This document shows positions 1 through 15,261 of a DNA stretch of 64,000 nucleotides, in pieces. The stretch spans positions 372,001 to 436,000 of the forward strand of contig JAWZSP010000003.1 of the NCBI GenBank assembly GCA_034401135.1, read 5' to 3'. A program made the translations under genes and the position numbers. Under the pieces are notes generated by a model, which worked only from the letters and a program-made list of their open reading frames with translations, did no database searches and had not been told where the DNA came from. The DNA is from Volutella citrinella. Its lineage: Eukaryota > Ascomycota > Sordariomycetes > Hypocreales > Nectriaceae. The stretch's first letter is position 1. Each line of letters starts with the position of its first letter.

Positions 1-2229
1 GAGCTACTTCTATTTTAATTTTAATAAAATAGTAAATAATAAGCTTTTTTTTCTTTTTTTTTTATAAAAAATTAAGCTCTTTTTTCTTATTAATAAGCTT
101 TTTTAAAAAATAAGTTAATAAATATAATAATATATTAAGTATTATATTATAAATCCCTTAGATATATCTTACTTTTAGTAAGTATTAACTTAAGTATTAA
201 AATATAATAATAAGCTTTTTATTTTTTTTAAAATATTAATTAAAAGCTGACTTTTAGTTAATTAAGATATATACTTTTATATTATTTAATAATATATATA
301 TACTCTTTTTTTTTATAAAGTGTAATTAGATCTTTAGCTTTTAATATACTTATATTAGCCTAGCTATCTTTATTTTAATTAATTAATACTTTTTTTTATT
401 TAGTTTTAGTAGTTAACTTAAGTATATAATTAGTTTAACTTAAGTAAATAGAATATATAATTTCTTATTTTACTAAATATCTTTTTTAAGATAATATATT
501 ATAATACTAATACTTTATTTTTTTAAAGTATTAATTTATAAAAATAGTTTTTAATCTAGATTAAAATAATATAAAGTAGAGTTTATAATTAAGGCCTTTT
601 TTATATCCTTAAATACTAAGATTTCTTTTTCTATTACTTTTTATATAATATAAGAAATATATTCTTTTTATACTTAGTTACTTTTTATTTTATTACTCTT
701 TTTTTTTAATAAGTAATTTAGTTTTTTATTATTATAATAGCTTTAATTACTTTATAAAAAATAATATTAAATATTAAAATTATCTAGCTATACTAATTTA
801 TTATTTTAATACTTTTAGAATTTTTAAAAAAATTTAGTTTTAAATATTTTAGATTTATTTCTATATATTAAAGATTCTATTTTTATTAATTAAGAAGTTA
901 AGTAGTTTAATAAATAGGAATTTAAAAAATAACTTTTTAAATAATAAAATAATATTTCTCTTTTTAAATAATTTTAAGATCTTTTAGATATATTATAAGT
1001 ATTACTTTTAGATATTTAAGAAGATAATAATATTATTAATAAAAAACTTAATAAAGTCTTTAAATTCTTATAGTAATAAGTCTATATATTTATATATATA
1101 TATTAATAAGTTCTTAAAGCTTATTAATATTATTTTTAATTTTTTAAATTTTTAGTAATTAATAATAATTAAATAGTCTTTATATTCTTATTATACTAAG
1201 AATTAATAAAAAAAACTTTTTATATTAATAATAATAAACTATTTCTTTTTTTAAATAGTTATAGTATATCTTTTTATAATAGTATTAAATATATATTAAA
1301 TATAATAATATTAGTTAAAATATATAAATTAATAATTATATATTCTTTTTTATAATTATTAACTATTTTTTAAATTATAAATACTAAGCTAGTAAATAAT
1401 ATTAATTTCTTTACTTACTTTATTTAGTCCTATTTATATATTTAATTAAAAGTCTTATTAAAAAAGTCCTTACTTTTTAAATTAAGTAAATAGCCTTTTA
1501 ATACTAACTTTATTTAGTACTAATTATTAATTAGTAGTACTTTTATTTATTTCTATATTAGTATATAAACTTCCTTTTAATTAGTTTATACTTTTAGAAA
1601 GTTTTTAAAAAAGCTTACTAATTTATTAGTCCTAGTTTTATATTATTATCTAGGCCTTGGTTTTAAAAATTAGGGTTATTTATTATAATAAATATAGTTT
1701 TCTTTTTTTTTCTAAGTCTTATATTAATAATACTAACTCTTATAACTATTAATATAGCTATTTCTAGTCTATTTTTTTAATTTAATAACTCTTTTTAATT
1801 AATAATAAGTAACTTAGTCTTTAATTATATTAAATTATTATTAATTTCTAGCTATTATTAATAATATATATAAAGTCTATATTTTATATAATAAAAAATA
1901 CTATTTTAACTTTTATTTTATTAAATAGCTAGTTTATTTTAATAGTTTTCTAAAATATTTATATTTATATACCCTTTTTATTATATAAAGAGATAATAAC
2001 TAAATTAGCAGTATATATAATATATTTAATTTATAAGCTATAAATATATAAAATAGTATTTATTTTTAAATTACTAGCTTTAATAATAATAATCTTCTTT
2101 ATAAAGTTAAAAATATTTATTTTATATAATATATAGAATTCTTATCTAAGAATTAGCTAAACTAAGAGCTTTTTTATTACCTAGCTACTTATATATATTT
2201 TAGTAATAGTATTCTTATTATTAATATAC
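1..2229. other. Unassigned RIPed sequence left of element A
   Basis: AT-rich decayed sequence with no readable frame. It lies outside element A, whose left target duplication starts at 2,230. I could not pair it with another stretch of the window. It is probably another transposon or the target into which element A inserted. Confidence 0.5.
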
Positions 2230-2234
2230 TTAAG

Positions 2235-2438
2235 TATAAAAAGATAGCTAAAAGTTTAAAACTAAGAAAGAGTATACTTTTAGAGTCAGGCTAGTATATT
2301 AACTTCTACTTAAAGTCTTTAGTTTTATATATAAACTTAGTAAAAGCTTACTAAGCTTTTAGTAGCTAGCTAGTACTAACTAGACTAAAGTTCTTTTACT
2401 AATATAATAACTATACTAAATATAGTTAAATTTTTATA
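2235..2438 (-). repeat. 3' LTR of element A
   Basis: 204-bp LTR, direct repeat of 9,043-9,246 and closely similar to the LTRs of element C. It is the 3' LTR given the minus orientation. The sequence just inside it (attactttattataaat) is shared with elements B and C. Confidence 0.9.
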
Positions 2439-3669
2439 ATTACTTTATTATAAATAAGGTATACTCTTAGCCCTACTTTACTATATATATAGTCTATATA
2501 TATCTAGTTTTTATAATAATAATAATTTATTAGTTTATTATTTTTTTAAATTATTAGCTTTTTTATATATTATTATTAAGTTACTATTTTTTTATTAACT
2601 TTTTATTATAATACTTAGTTTTTTTTTTTTTATAAAATTATTAATTTTATTTTTAAATTTTTAACTCTTATTATATTATTATTATTAATATAGTAGTACT
2701 TTTCTAGATTAAAAATATTTTATTAATATTTATTTTTAATAAGTAAAAAGGTTTTATTAAAACTTATACTAATAAAGTGCTATACTTTTATTATTTTATT
2801 TTTATTAATTATAATCTCTTAGTTAAATATTATTATAATAATAATAAGAAATATTATATTATTTATAAAATAAATAAAACTAAGTACTAAATAGTATATT
2901 ACTAAACTCTTACTTAAATATTTTCTAACTTTATTCTAAATCCTAGTTAAGCTTTATAACCTAGCCTAAGCTTATTAAAATACTTTTAAGAATATTAACT
3001 ATTACTATACTCTTACTAAGAGCTATTATAAATTTTATTTCTACTAGTTATTATAATACTTTTTTAAATATAATAGATACTTATACTAAGGCCTAGAAAT
3101 TTTTTTAAAAAATTATTATAGACTTAGTAAATATTTATAATATTAATACTAAGGTTATACTTATATAATAATAATTTTAAGAGATTAGTTTTATTTAAAA
3201 GCTATTAACTATTATAATTTTATAAAATATAAGTTAAGTTTTTATTATATTTTTACTATTTTTAATTTTTCTTTATTATAAATATAGATAATTTCTCTTA
3301 TTAATACTATTACTTATACTAAAGCTACTTAGCTAGTATATATTTAGAATAATTTTATTATTATAAGTATTAATAAAGCTTTAAAAGCTTTTAACTTTAT
3401 AATTAAATATAAAAAAACTTTCTTAAATAAGGCTAATTAGTTAATAAGCCTTCTTTAGGCTTATTATACTCTTTATTCTTAATATATAAAGTAAGTAGTA
3501 CTAAAGTACCTAATTTAATATATTTACTTAAAGCTAATTTATTATCTTAAATAAAGCAGACTTTTATTAGCTTAATAATATTATAATACTGCTTTTATAA
3601 TAAGATAGGTAGCTAATAATAATAATAAGCTTTTAATAGACTTTTTTAATAAGAATAGCTTTATTTTTA

Positions 3670-3734
3670 GTAATAATACTAATAATAATAATAATATTAA
3701 TAATAAAAGTAATAATAATAATAATAATAATAAT
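3670..3734. repeat. AAT/TAA trinucleotide tract in element A
   Basis: A run of AAT/TAA triplets with a few interruptions, near the 3' end of the minus-strand polyprotein. Element C carries the equivalent tract at 25,300-25,368, so it predates the separation of the two copies and is not a new microsatellite. Confidence 0.7.
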
Positions 3735-6695
3735 AGTATATAAAGTATATAATATTTATTTAGCTTTTTACTTATAGTTTTTTAAAAAGGTATTAAGAGA
3801 TATCTTAAGATATTTTAATTTTAGCTATTTATAGTAATAATTTACTTTATTTTTAATAGTAGCTTAGCTTTTAAATATAAATCTAGTTACTTTATTTTAG
3901 GCTTTTATAATATTAAAGTTTAAATTAGAGTTTTAATATAATATTATTATATATTTATTAAATTTTTAGTAGTTACTTATTATTATCTTACTTTTTATAA
4001 AATTATTTAACTTACTTATAATATATTTATAATTTCTTCTTTATATTTATTAAGTACTTTTTTAGCTTTTATATATTATATTTTACTAGCTAGCCTAGCT
4101 ATTTAACTTAGAAAAAGGTATTATAATTATCTTATTTATATATAATAATTTCCTTTACTTTTTATTTTTTTTTTTCTTTTTTAAAGTCAGGGAGATTATT
4201 TAGTATATAGTTACTTATAACCCTATTATTTTAAGGTTTTAGTAATATAATTAATATAATATTATATATTCTTATATATTTACTTAGTAAAGCTACTTAG
4301 TATACTTACTTATTATATTATTTAATAATTTTAATATATATAAAGTATAATACTAGCTTTTTATTTTTAAAACAAAAGTTTTATATATTAAGGCTAACTA
4401 TTTAGCTTTCTATATATACTTATTTTTAGTAATACTTATTATAGTACTTAGCTTATACTTTTATAACTACTTATTAATATTATATAGCTTTTTACTATAC
4501 TTTTATAATCTTTTTTATATATTCTTATATACTCTTAACTTTTATTTTTAATATATATAATATATATTTAATAATATATAAGTAGTAGTTTATAAATATT
4601 TTAATTAGAAATATATTAATAATATTATACTTATTATTATTATATATAAACTCTGCTTTTTAAAAATATATTATCTAATTTTATAAGGACTTTTTAGTAT
4701 ATATTTATAAATACTTTTCTAATATTTAATTTAACTTCTTTATTTATCTATCTATTTATAAGTAATATATTATAAATAGCTAGTATTTAATAGTTTATTT
4801 TATTATTAAGTTAACTTAGAATTAGCTTATAAAAAGCTTATTTTTATTATTAATAATTCTTTTTAAAATACTATATTTATACTTAAAGTACTTATAAAAG
4901 ATACTTACTAATTATATAATATTTAACTACTTTATTATTAAGATAAAAAGTATATATTTAGTTATTTTATAAATAATTATAAAAATTATATTTACTAACT
5001 TACTATTTAACTATATATTTTATAATAGTTTAATAATAAAGTTTATATTAATTTTTTAAAAAAGATATAATAGTAATAATAATATTTATAGTTTATTATA
5101 AAGCTAATACTTTAATATATATATACTTTAGTATAAGTTATAAGCTTTTATATATTTTTAGATATTTTTAAAAAGGTTAATTTAATAGAATTTTTATAAA
5201 ATTAATTCTAAAGTCTTTATAACTCTTATATATCCTAATTTTAAGTTATTATAATATTAGTAAAAGATCTCTTATTATAAAGATCTTTTTTTTAAAATTA
5301 TAAGCTTATTTTTAAAAAATAAAGTACTATCTTAATTAATTTAGTAATTTTTCTTCTTAATATTAATATATAATATCTTTATATAAGCTATATATTCTAA
5401 GTTAGTAGTTTATAATTTCTAAATTAATATTTTTAACTTATAAAATAGTTATATTAAAAATACTATTTTATTTTTTATAAGTTTTCTTATTATAAAGTAT
5501 AAAATATATTAATTTAAAATAATAACCTTAGCTTTTTCTAAGTTCTTAATATATTTTTTATAAATATTATTTTAAAAAACTAATACTATAAATATACTGC
5601 TCTCTATTAGTTTTCTTTATATACTTTTTTAGTTTTTAGTAATTATAATATATATTATATATTATAATAGCTTACTTAAAAAGCTATATTATAAAAATAA
5701 GAAAGCCTTTAGTTCTTAAGTTTAAAGCAGCTTAGTTAAGTTAGTTTTTACTATCTAAATAAATACTCTTACTATTTTAATTTTACTTTTTTAATTTATA
5801 ATTATTTATTATAAGTCTAGTAATAAGTTCTTAATAAGATTTAGCTTATAAACTAAACTTAGTAATATATTACTATAAGTAGGCTGACTTTTAGTATAAT
5901 CTAGCCTTTTTAATAAGCTATTTACTAAGTTATTTACTTTAAGGTAGTATTTTATTTTAAAATTGAATTCTAAGAGCTAATATGCTTATTTAGTTAGTCT
6001 CTTTTAGAGATCTTTTACTAAGGCCTTAAGGATTTATTATAATACTTTATAATTTATTAGTAGGGTAAACTGTTTTAATAGTTTTTATAAATAGTAGTTT
6101 TAATATTTTAAAGACTTTAAGACTACTAAAAGCTCTTATTAATTAATACCCTATTTATTTTTTATTTTTAATAATTTATATAAAAAGTATATAATTAAAT
6201 ACTATTAGCTATTATATAATTAAGCTAGGATACTTATAATTGCCTTAATTAAGGTATTAGTTTTTATTTTTATAAATAGTATAGAGTCTTAGTATTAAAG
6301 AATAGTTATAGAGCTAAAAGCTTACTTTAGTAGCTTAAAAGTTATTATAGCGCTCTCTAATTATTAAAACTCTCTTATTTTCTTTTCTTAATAACTACCT
6401 TTTAGTAAATCTATTATTAAAAATATTATTATAAAATAATAGAAAATAAACTTTTAATAAAAATTATAAAATCTTAAGAAAACTTAGAGCTTTTATATTA
6501 ATATAAGCAGCTTTTATTTAATAATAAATTAGACTTATTCTAGCTCTATTTTAATATTTTTTTATATAATATAATAACTTAAAAAGGTTATTTTTTATTA
6601 ATAAAAAGAGTATTTTAATAGTTTAGTATAAAGCTATATAATTTATAGCCTTTTTAAGATTTAATATAAGTACTTAATATATTTTTTTTTATTTA

Positions 6696-6722
6696 AAAGT
6701 AAATAATAATATTATCTAAATA
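6696..6722 (-). other. RT palm motif relic (element A)
   Basis: Minus-strand reading gives YLDNIIIYF. Gypsy reverse transcriptases carry YLDDI(L/I)I(Y/F) here. The one difference in the catalytic pair is GAT to AAT (Asp to Asn), a RIP-type transition. Equivalent positions in elements B, C and D read YLNNIIIYL, YLDNNIIYF and YLNNILIF. Confidence 0.85.
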
Positions 6723-7990
6723 TATAATATAATATATATCTAATAATTTAGTAAGCGCTTAGTATATATATATTTAAAAGGTTATTAGTATATTAATAAA
6801 ATTAAAAAGTATTATATTATATTTAAAATAGCTATACTATATTTAGAATACTATTTTCTAGTAGTTGCTTTTTTTAATTTAAATATAATAATATATATCT
6901 TAAAAGTTAATTATAAATATCTATTTAATATAAAAAAAGCAGTCTAATAGCTTACTAATTAATAATAAAAAGTATTAGTTTTTTATAATAACTATATTAA
7001 GCTCTTAGTAATTTATATATAAGTATAAAGTCCTATCTTTTTTAAAAATAAATAAGATAAAAATACTTATAAAGCTTTTATTTTTATTAATATAGCTTAT
7101 TACTTACTATTTTATAAAATACTCTAAAAGTACCTTACTTCTCTTTTTATTTAAAAAGTAAAAAAGCTTAAATAAAAATATCTTACTCTTTTATATATTA
7201 ATTATATATTTTATATTTAATAAGAATAGTAATTCTTTTACTAATTATTTATTAAATACTTATATAAAGTTTATAAGCTTAATAAATAGTAATATTATTT
7301 AGCTTAAAAGTTTCTTATTTAAAGATACTATTTTATAGTCCTTATTTAAAGTAGTACTATATATATAAAAAATATAAACCTTTTTTTATTATTTTATAAC
7401 TTTAGATATAAAGGATTTTAAGTTAGTAATAAATATAGTATTATATTATTATATATAAATAGTTATTAAAATAAAGATACTTTTTTAACTTATTAAATTA
7501 TTAGATAGGAGTAAGTTATTAAAGCTTTTAAATCAGTTTATATTAATAAAGTTATAATAGATTTTATATAGCTAACTATATTTATTAATTAAAAAGAATT
7601 TAATTTTATATACTTAACTACTTTTTTAGCTAATAATACTTTATTAATTTTATAATTTAAAAACCTTAGTTTTTATAAGTAGTTAAAGACTTATTTATAA
7701 AACTAAATAATTATTTATAAAATTAACTTATATATAAATATCTATATTTATAATAACTTATTACTCTTAATATTCTTAGATAATAATTATATTACTTTTA
7801 ATTATTTAGCTAATTAAGATAATAATAATAAGTTTAAGTATTTATAATACTACTTTATTACTAATACTTACTTATTTTTTAAAAAGTTATTAGTTAGTAA
7901 TTAAAATATAACTTTTTATATTATAACTTTTAGTAGTATAGCTAGTACTAGAGTTATTAAGACTGATTTATTTTAATATTTTTTTATAAA

Positions 7991-8032
7991 ATAATTAGTA
8001 TTTTTATAATTAGGGCACTTATAATAGTAGTA
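7991..8032 (-). other. Gag CCHC zinc-knuckle relic (element A)
   Basis: The minus strand reads YYYYKCPNYKNTNY. The four positions of a CX2CX4HX4C knuckle are all occupied by Tyr (TAC/TAT), each one transition from Cys or His. The block aligns residue for residue with 16,530-16,571 in element B. It lies inside the segment that element C has lost. Confidence 0.7.
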
Positions 8033-9042
8033 TTATAATTTCTATAAGTTAGCCTTTTAAGGCTTTTTTTATATATAAGTACCTTAGTTAAAGTTTTATT
8101 AATATTAGCCTCTCTTTTTTCTTTTTAAATTATATCCTAGTTTATATTTCTTTAAGTTAGTATCTAGTTTTATATAATTTAATATATATTTATAGTAATT
8201 TATTAAAATATTACTACTTATTATATTAAAATAGATCTAAATCTACTTAGTTTTATTAATAATATCCTAGATATTTAATAACTTAACTATTTATTAATTA
8301 ATCTTATTATATAAGTCTTTCTTTAAGTAGTAATAAAAGTAATATATTATTATTAGGTTATTATTAAGTCTTTATATACTTAGAAAAGTATAAATTGCTT
8401 TTTATACTTAAAAAAACTCTAATAATAACTTAATAACTTTTTAATAATAAGCTTTAAGTTTATTATAAAATTAATATTCTCTTAAATATAAGTTAATATA
8501 TTATTATTATATAAACTTAATAAAATTATTTTATATAAAGTCTTTATTTACTAAGCTTTTAATATATATTTACTAACTTTATTACTTTTTATAATATATT
8601 TATATTTATACTTAGTAGATTTTTTATATTATAAAAGTATACTTTTAAAAACTATTCTTAGTTTTAATTATCTTAATCTAGTTATTAATAGTAATATTAT
8701 TATTATCTTTCTAAAGTATCTTATAGCTATATTTTAAGGATTATTTATATTTATATTTTTTTAATAAGTATTTAATAATTAATTAATAAATAAGCTTATT
8801 TTAATTTATTATTTATTAAAAGATTATAATTATTAATAAGTTACTAAGCCTAGCTTATATATTAGGGACTTACTTATTTTTAATAAAAGATATTAATTAG
8901 TCCTTATTTAATAATTATAATCAGTCTAATAAAAAAGGGGTAGTAATTTATATAGTAATTAGTAACTATTTATTTTATAAAAAAACAAGCTATCTATATA
9001 TAGATATACTTAAAGCTAGCTTTTATAAAAAAATAAAAGAAT

Positions 9043-9246
9043 TATAAAAAGATAGTTAAAAGCTTAAAGCTAGAAAAAAATATACTTTTAAAGTTAGGTT
9101 AGTATATTAACTTTTATTTAAAGTCTTTAGTTTTATATATAAACTTAGTAAAAGCTTACTAAGCTTTTAGTAGCTAGCTAGTATTAATTAGACTAAAGTT
9201 TCTCTATTAGTATAATAGCTATACTAAATATAGCTAGATCTTTATA
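9043..9246 (-). repeat. 5' LTR of element A
   Basis: 204-bp LTR matching 2,235-2,438, followed at once by the TTAAG target duplication. It is the 5' LTR given the minus orientation of the Gag and RT relics. Confidence 0.9.
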
Positions 9247-9251
9247 TTAAG

Positions 9252-10767
9252 CAGGAAGATAATAAATTCTACTTAATTAATAGTCTATATTAATTTTATT
9301 TTAAAAAATTACTATATATAATCTAGTTTATTATTAAGATTTATATTAATTAAAAAGTTTAATATCTTTTTTATTATTACTAAAAATCTAGTTTTTATAT
9401 TAATATAAATATTATAAGTTTATCTTTTTAACTTATATTTTATTACTTTTACTTTTATATATATATATTATATAAGTATATTAAGTAATAATTAATATTT
9501 TAGTATTTTTATTTTTATTATTTAAGCTCTAAGTAAAGCTAATTTTACTATTTTAGCCTAGGTTTTTATTTTATATACTAAGTATTTTTATTTTATATTA
9601 AGTATAAAAAAATATTTATTAAGCTAAGTAGTACTATTCTAAGTTTTTTAAATAAATCTTATAAAGTTATCTTATTTATTTTTATTTTTAATTTAAGTAG
9701 TTAGTTTTATAAATAATTTATTTAAAGTATTATTATTAATCTTAAGCTATAAATTACTAAACTTAATTATAAATATTACTTTTAGGTTATATACTTACTT
9801 ATTTATTAAGTATATATATTTATTAATATCTTATTAAGCTATATTATTAATATTAAATACTTCTTTTTTATTTTTTAAGTCTTTTTTTTTTTAAAAATTA
9901 CTTTTTAACTTATATTTTAATATTTAGTATTAGAGTACAGTTAGTAGTTATAATATATTCTAAGTTATTTTTTTTTAATTAAATAAATCTAATTTAATAA
10001 AGTTAATTATATTAATATATATTTAAGTATACCTTTTTATTACTAATATAATATAAGATAATTATACTTATTAAAAATTTAAAAAGGGTACTTTATAATA
10101 TACTTTTAGTATCTTAAATAAAATAATAAAGTCTAAAATACTTACTTAGCCTATCTTTTTTTAATAATATATACTATTAATTATATTATTAAGAAATAAG
10201 CTTTTTTATTTATACTTTTATATTTATATCTTACTATTTTAGTCTTTAAAAATATATAAATATATATTATATCTATTTTATATTTCTTATTTTATTCTTT
10301 TAAAATTATACTATTTTATAATAATTTAATATAAAAGTAAATTATTAAGTTAAACTTAAGATAAGTATTATTAAGCTTAATATATATCTTAGTATTAATA
10401 GCTATTTTTTTAAAGATTTTAAACTAGTTTATAAATAACTCTTATTTAAATATATTATTAATATAAAATTCTAATTTTTTAAAAGCCTTATATATTTAAT
10501 CTAAAAGAATTTAAAAGTACTTTTTAAATTATTAATACTATTTATTTAATAATTTAAGTTATATTAACTACTTAATATCTTTACTTTAAATTAAGTTATA
10601 ATACTATATATTAACCTTTTTAAAAAGTAATATAAAGATTTTTATTAATAAAATAAAACTAAATATATCTTTCTACTTAATATAACTTTATAAAATATTA
10701 ATAAATAGATTAATATATTTTTATATTATAATACTTAATATATCTAATTATCTTTATATATTACTTA
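9252..10767. other. Unassigned RIPed sequence between elements A and B
   Basis: About 1.5 kb of decayed AT-rich sequence with no readable frame and no LTR recognised. It is outside the target duplications of both neighbours. It may be part of an older element that A or B interrupted. Confidence 0.5.
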
Positions 10768-10772
10768 TTAAG

Positions 10773-10974
10773 TATAAAAATATAGCTATAAGCTAAAGCT
10801 AAGAATAAGTATATAGTTAAAAGTAAGCTGCTATATTAACTTTTATTTATAAGTTTTAAGTAATCTTAGTATATAGTTTTTTACTTAGTAGCTAGTATAC
10901 TTATATATAGCCTTTACAGCCTTTATAACTTATAAGCTAGTCTAGGTTATATATATTATAAGTTTTCTGTTATA
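10773..10974 (-). repeat. 3' LTR of element B
   Basis: 202-bp LTR, direct repeat of 18,066-18,267, with TA...TA ends. It resembles the element A/C LTR at both ends but differs internally. Confidence 0.87.
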
Positions 10975-13900
10975 ATTACCTTATTATAAATAAAGGCACT
11001 CTGACCCTACTTTTAGTATTAATAGTTTAAATATTTAGTAAGTACTTATATACTTTAGTATTTTATTTTTAAAGTAAATATTAATAACTTCTTATTTACT
11101 TTTTTTTATAAAGTTCTTTTTTATCTTATTAAGCCCTTATTAATTATTTACTTAGTCTTTTACTAAAGCTATATAATTTTTAATTTTTCTTTTCTTATAA
11201 AGTTTTTTATTTTTTCTTAAAGTATTAATTTTTTTTAAATACTTAGTAATAAGATAGCAGTTCTTTTTTATATTTAGAATATTTTATTTAATTTTTAATT
11301 TTTTATTAATAAAGGGTTCTTTAATATATATACTAAGAAGCTATTATATTTTAATTATCTAATTGCTACCTTCTGTAATATTTAGATTAAGTACTACTAA
11401 AGTAGCTATAAATAGAAATATATTTTTTATAAAGTAAATTAATTTAAGTATTAAATAGTAAGTTAGTAACCTTTTTTTAAAATATATTTAATATTTTTTA
11501 AATTTTAATAGAATTTTAAGGCCTAGCTTAATAATATTAGAACTTTATAAAAAAGGTAAATTATTATTATACTCTTATTAAAAGCTATATTAATTTCTTA
11601 ATTTTAAAGTATTAGATTACTTTATTAAATATAATAAACTCTTATACTAATATATAAAAGTATTTTTAAGAATATATTACTAATTTAGTAAATACTTACT
11701 AAGAGAAGCCTAAGGATAAGACTGCTATTATATAATAGTTTTTTTAAAAGTTAAGCTTAACTTATAAGCTTATAACTATTATAGTTTTATAATAAGTATA
11801 TTAAGCTTTTAGCTACTTTTTACTAAGTATTCTTCTAAGTTAATATATTCTAACTTTATAATTTTCTAAGCTAACTAGATTTAGCTTAATAATACTATAT
11901 TTTAAGCAGAGGCTATATAGTTAGTATATATTTAAAATAATATTATTATTATTAAGCTTAAGTTTAAGCTTAATATACTTATTAATATTTTAAAAACTAA
12001 AGTAAAAAAGAAAAAAGCTAATAATAATAAGTAGCTAATTAATCTCTTAGTATAGTATTATATACTATTACCTTAATATACTATTTATACTATATTAAAA
12101 TATCCTATTTAATATATATACTCCTGCCTACTTTATTATTTAAACTAAAATATATTTTTATTAAATTATTAATATATTAATTAAAAGTTCTAAGATACTT
12201 AAGACCAGGACTAAGATAGTTTAAAAGATAATAAAAATAGTAATAAGGGGGGTAAGGCTAAGTAAAGCTATTACTATTTACTTAGCTAATAGTTTTTAGT
12301 TTTATTTTTTATTTTTAATTACTTTATAAAGCTTTTATTTATTTAGATCTAGGCTGCTATTAACAGGGGTCTACTATACTTTTAGTAATTACTTATTTTT
12401 TAAGCCTTTACTTTTATTTTTATTTTTTATTTTAACTAAGGCTCTGCTAATATATATTAAAGAATTTACTTTTTAATATAGATATATATAAATACTTATT
12501 AAGCACTTAGCTTATTTTTATTATCTTACTTTTTATAATAATACTTTTTTTATTTATAATAGGCCTAGACTTTTTTTTTTATATTTATAAAGTGCTCTTT
12601 TAGTTCTTAAGTATTATATTCTATTAGCTAGCCTAACTACTTAACTTAGTAAAATATTTATATTCTATTAGTCTTATATATAATAACCTTCTTAACTTCC
12701 TACTTTTCTTTTTTTTTTTTAAAATTAAGGTAGTTAATTAATAATTATTCTTTTACTACTTTTTTAATCTAAGGTTTTAATAGTATAACTAATACTATAT
12801 TATATATATATTAGTATTTAGTAAGTAATTTAACTTAGTAAGCTTACTTATTAATATACTTAATAACCTTTACTTTAATAAAATAAAGTATAAGTTTCTT
12901 ATATTTAAAATAGAAGTTTTATATAAAAAGGCTAACTATTTAGCCTTTTTTAAAGATTTACTCTTTATATAGCTTATTATAATATTTTACTTATAACTTT
13001 ATAACTATTTTTTATAATTTAGTAGCTTTTTAATAAAGGCTTATAATCTTCTTAATATACTTTTATATATCTTAGACCTTAGTTTTTATAAACTTAAGAA
13101 TATATTTAATAATATAAAAATAGTATTCTATTAGTACTTTTATTAGAAATATATTAATTATATTATAATAACTATTATTATATATAAACTCTGCTTTTTA
13201 AAAATAAGCTGCCTAGTTTTATAAAGAGTTTTTAATATAGATTTATAAATACTTTTTTAATATTTAATTAAGCTGCTCTATCTGCTTATCTATCTAAGAG
13301 TAATATACTATTAATAAGTACTATCTAATTACTTATTTTTTAGTTAAGTCTACTTAGAATTAGTTTATAAAAAGCTTATTTTTATTATTAATAATTCCTT
13401 TTAGTATCTTATATTTATATTTAATATATTTATATAAGATACCTGCTAATTATATTATATTAAGTTATTTAATAATTAGAATAAATAGAGTATACTTAGT
13501 TATTTAATAAATAACTATAAGAATTATATTAGCTAGCTTGCTTTTAGACTATATACTTTATAGCAGGCTTATAATAAAGTCTATACTAATTTCCTAGAAT
13601 AAGTATAATAATAATAGTAATAGTTAAAGCTTTTTATATAAGTAATACCTTAGTATATAGATATCTTAGTAATATTTATAAGTCTTAATATACTTTTTTA
13701 TATCTTTTATAAAATTAACTTAATAGAACTTTTTTAAGATTAGCTTTATAATTTTTATTACTCTTATATACCTTAACTAAGGGTTATTATAATAATATTA
13801 AAAGATCTTACTTTATAAAGATAGTTTTTTTAAAATAATAAGTCTCTTTTTAAAAAATAATATATTTATATAGTTTATTATATAATTCTTTTTTTTAGTA

Positions 13901-15234
13901 TTAATATATACTATGTTTATATATACTAAGTATTCTAAGTTAGTAGTTTATAACTTTCTAACTAGCGCTTCTAGTTTATATAATAATTATATTAGAAATA
14001 TTATTTTACTTTTTATAAGTTCTTTTATAATAAAGTATAGAATATATTAATTTAAAATAATAACTCTAGCTTATTTTAAGTCCTTTATATACTCTTAGTA
14101 AGTATTACTTTAAAAAGCAGGTTTTATAATAGGACTCTTTTAAGCTAGTCCTATTTATACTCTAGTCTATATTTTAAATATTATTATTTATATTATATAT
14201 AAAGATAGCTTATAGAATAAGCTATATTATTATAAAGTAAAAGCTATAGTTATCTAGACTATAGTTAGTCTAACTAAGCTAGACTTAACTACTTAAATAA
14301 ATACTTAAAATATCTTAAACTTTCCTTTTTAATTTATAATTATTTACTATATATTTAAAGAAAGGTCTTTTACTAAATTAAGCTTATAAATTAAACTTAG
14401 TAATATATTACTATATATAAACTGACTTTTTATATAATTAGGCTTATAAGATAGCTTATTTATAAGGTTATTTACTTTTAAGTAGTATTATATTTTAAAA
14501 TTAAACTTTAAAAATTAATATACCTATCTTATAAGTCTTTTTTAAAAGTCTTTTATAAGAGCCTTAAGGATTTACTAAAGTATCTTATAATTAATAAGGA
14601 GTATAAAATATTTAGAAAGTTCTTAAAAGTAATAACTCTAGTATTTAATTAATTTAAAAATTATAAAAAGCTCTTATTACTCTATGCCCTATTAATTTTC
14701 TATTTCTAATAGTTTATATAAAAAGTATATAATTAGATATTATTAGCTATTATATTACTAAATTAAGATACTTATAATTATTTAGTTAAAAGTGTCTATC
14801 TTTATTTAGCTAAGAAATATAAGATCTTAGTAATAAAGAATAATTATAAAACTAAAAGTAGCTTTTAGCTTATTAAATATAGTTATAGTATATTCTATTT
14901 ATTAAAACTCCCTAACTTATTTATTTTTATAGCTTTCTTTTAAAAAGTCTATTAAAAATAAGGCTATTCTTAAATAGTAAAAAATAAATTTTTAATAAAA
15001 GTTATAGAATCTTAAAAAGACCTAAAAATCTTAGATAGATTTTAGTAGTTATTACTTAATAATAACTTATATATATTCTAGCTCTATACTTACCCCTTTT
15101 TAAATAATATAGTAATTAAGAAAGTCTACTTTTTATTAATAGAATATATACTTTAATAGCTTTATATAAAGCTATATAGTCTATAACTTTTAAAGAACTT
15201 TTTAAAAGTATTAAGTATATTCTTTTTAAGTTTC

Positions 15235-15261
15235 TAAATAAATAATAATATTATTAAGGTA
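15235..15261 (-). other. RT palm motif relic (element B)
   Basis: The minus strand reads YLNNIIIYL, the Gypsy YLDD motif with both Asp codons changed to Asn by G-to-A. Confidence 0.8.

Larger units (their letters stand above)
2235..9246 (-). mobile_element. Gypsy LTR retrotransposon A, RIP-inactivated
   Basis: A 7,012-bp element with two 204-bp LTRs (2,235-2,438 and 9,043-9,246), flanked by the perfect 5-bp duplication TTAAG (2,230-2,234 and 9,247-9,251). LTR ends read TATAAAAAG...CTTATA, as expected from TG...CA after RIP. Minus orientation comes from two coding relics. A Gag zinc-knuckle block lies at 8,032-7,991, about 1 kb inside the right (5') LTR. The RT palm motif reads YLDNIIIYF at 6,722-6,696, with the second catalytic Asp turned to Asn by G-to-A. 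The order Gag, then RT fits a Gypsy polyprotein. Stops fill the frame, so it is not mobile. It is colinear with element C apart from about 168 bp missing in C. Confidence 0.9.

Noticed and set aside
9026..9042. Purine-rich tract just before the right LTR of elements A, B and C, suggesting plus-strand transcription
   Set aside because: The tract is purine-rich partly because everything is AT-rich. The zinc-knuckle and RT relics read only on the minus strand, so it lies next to the 5' LTR and is not the polypurine tract.
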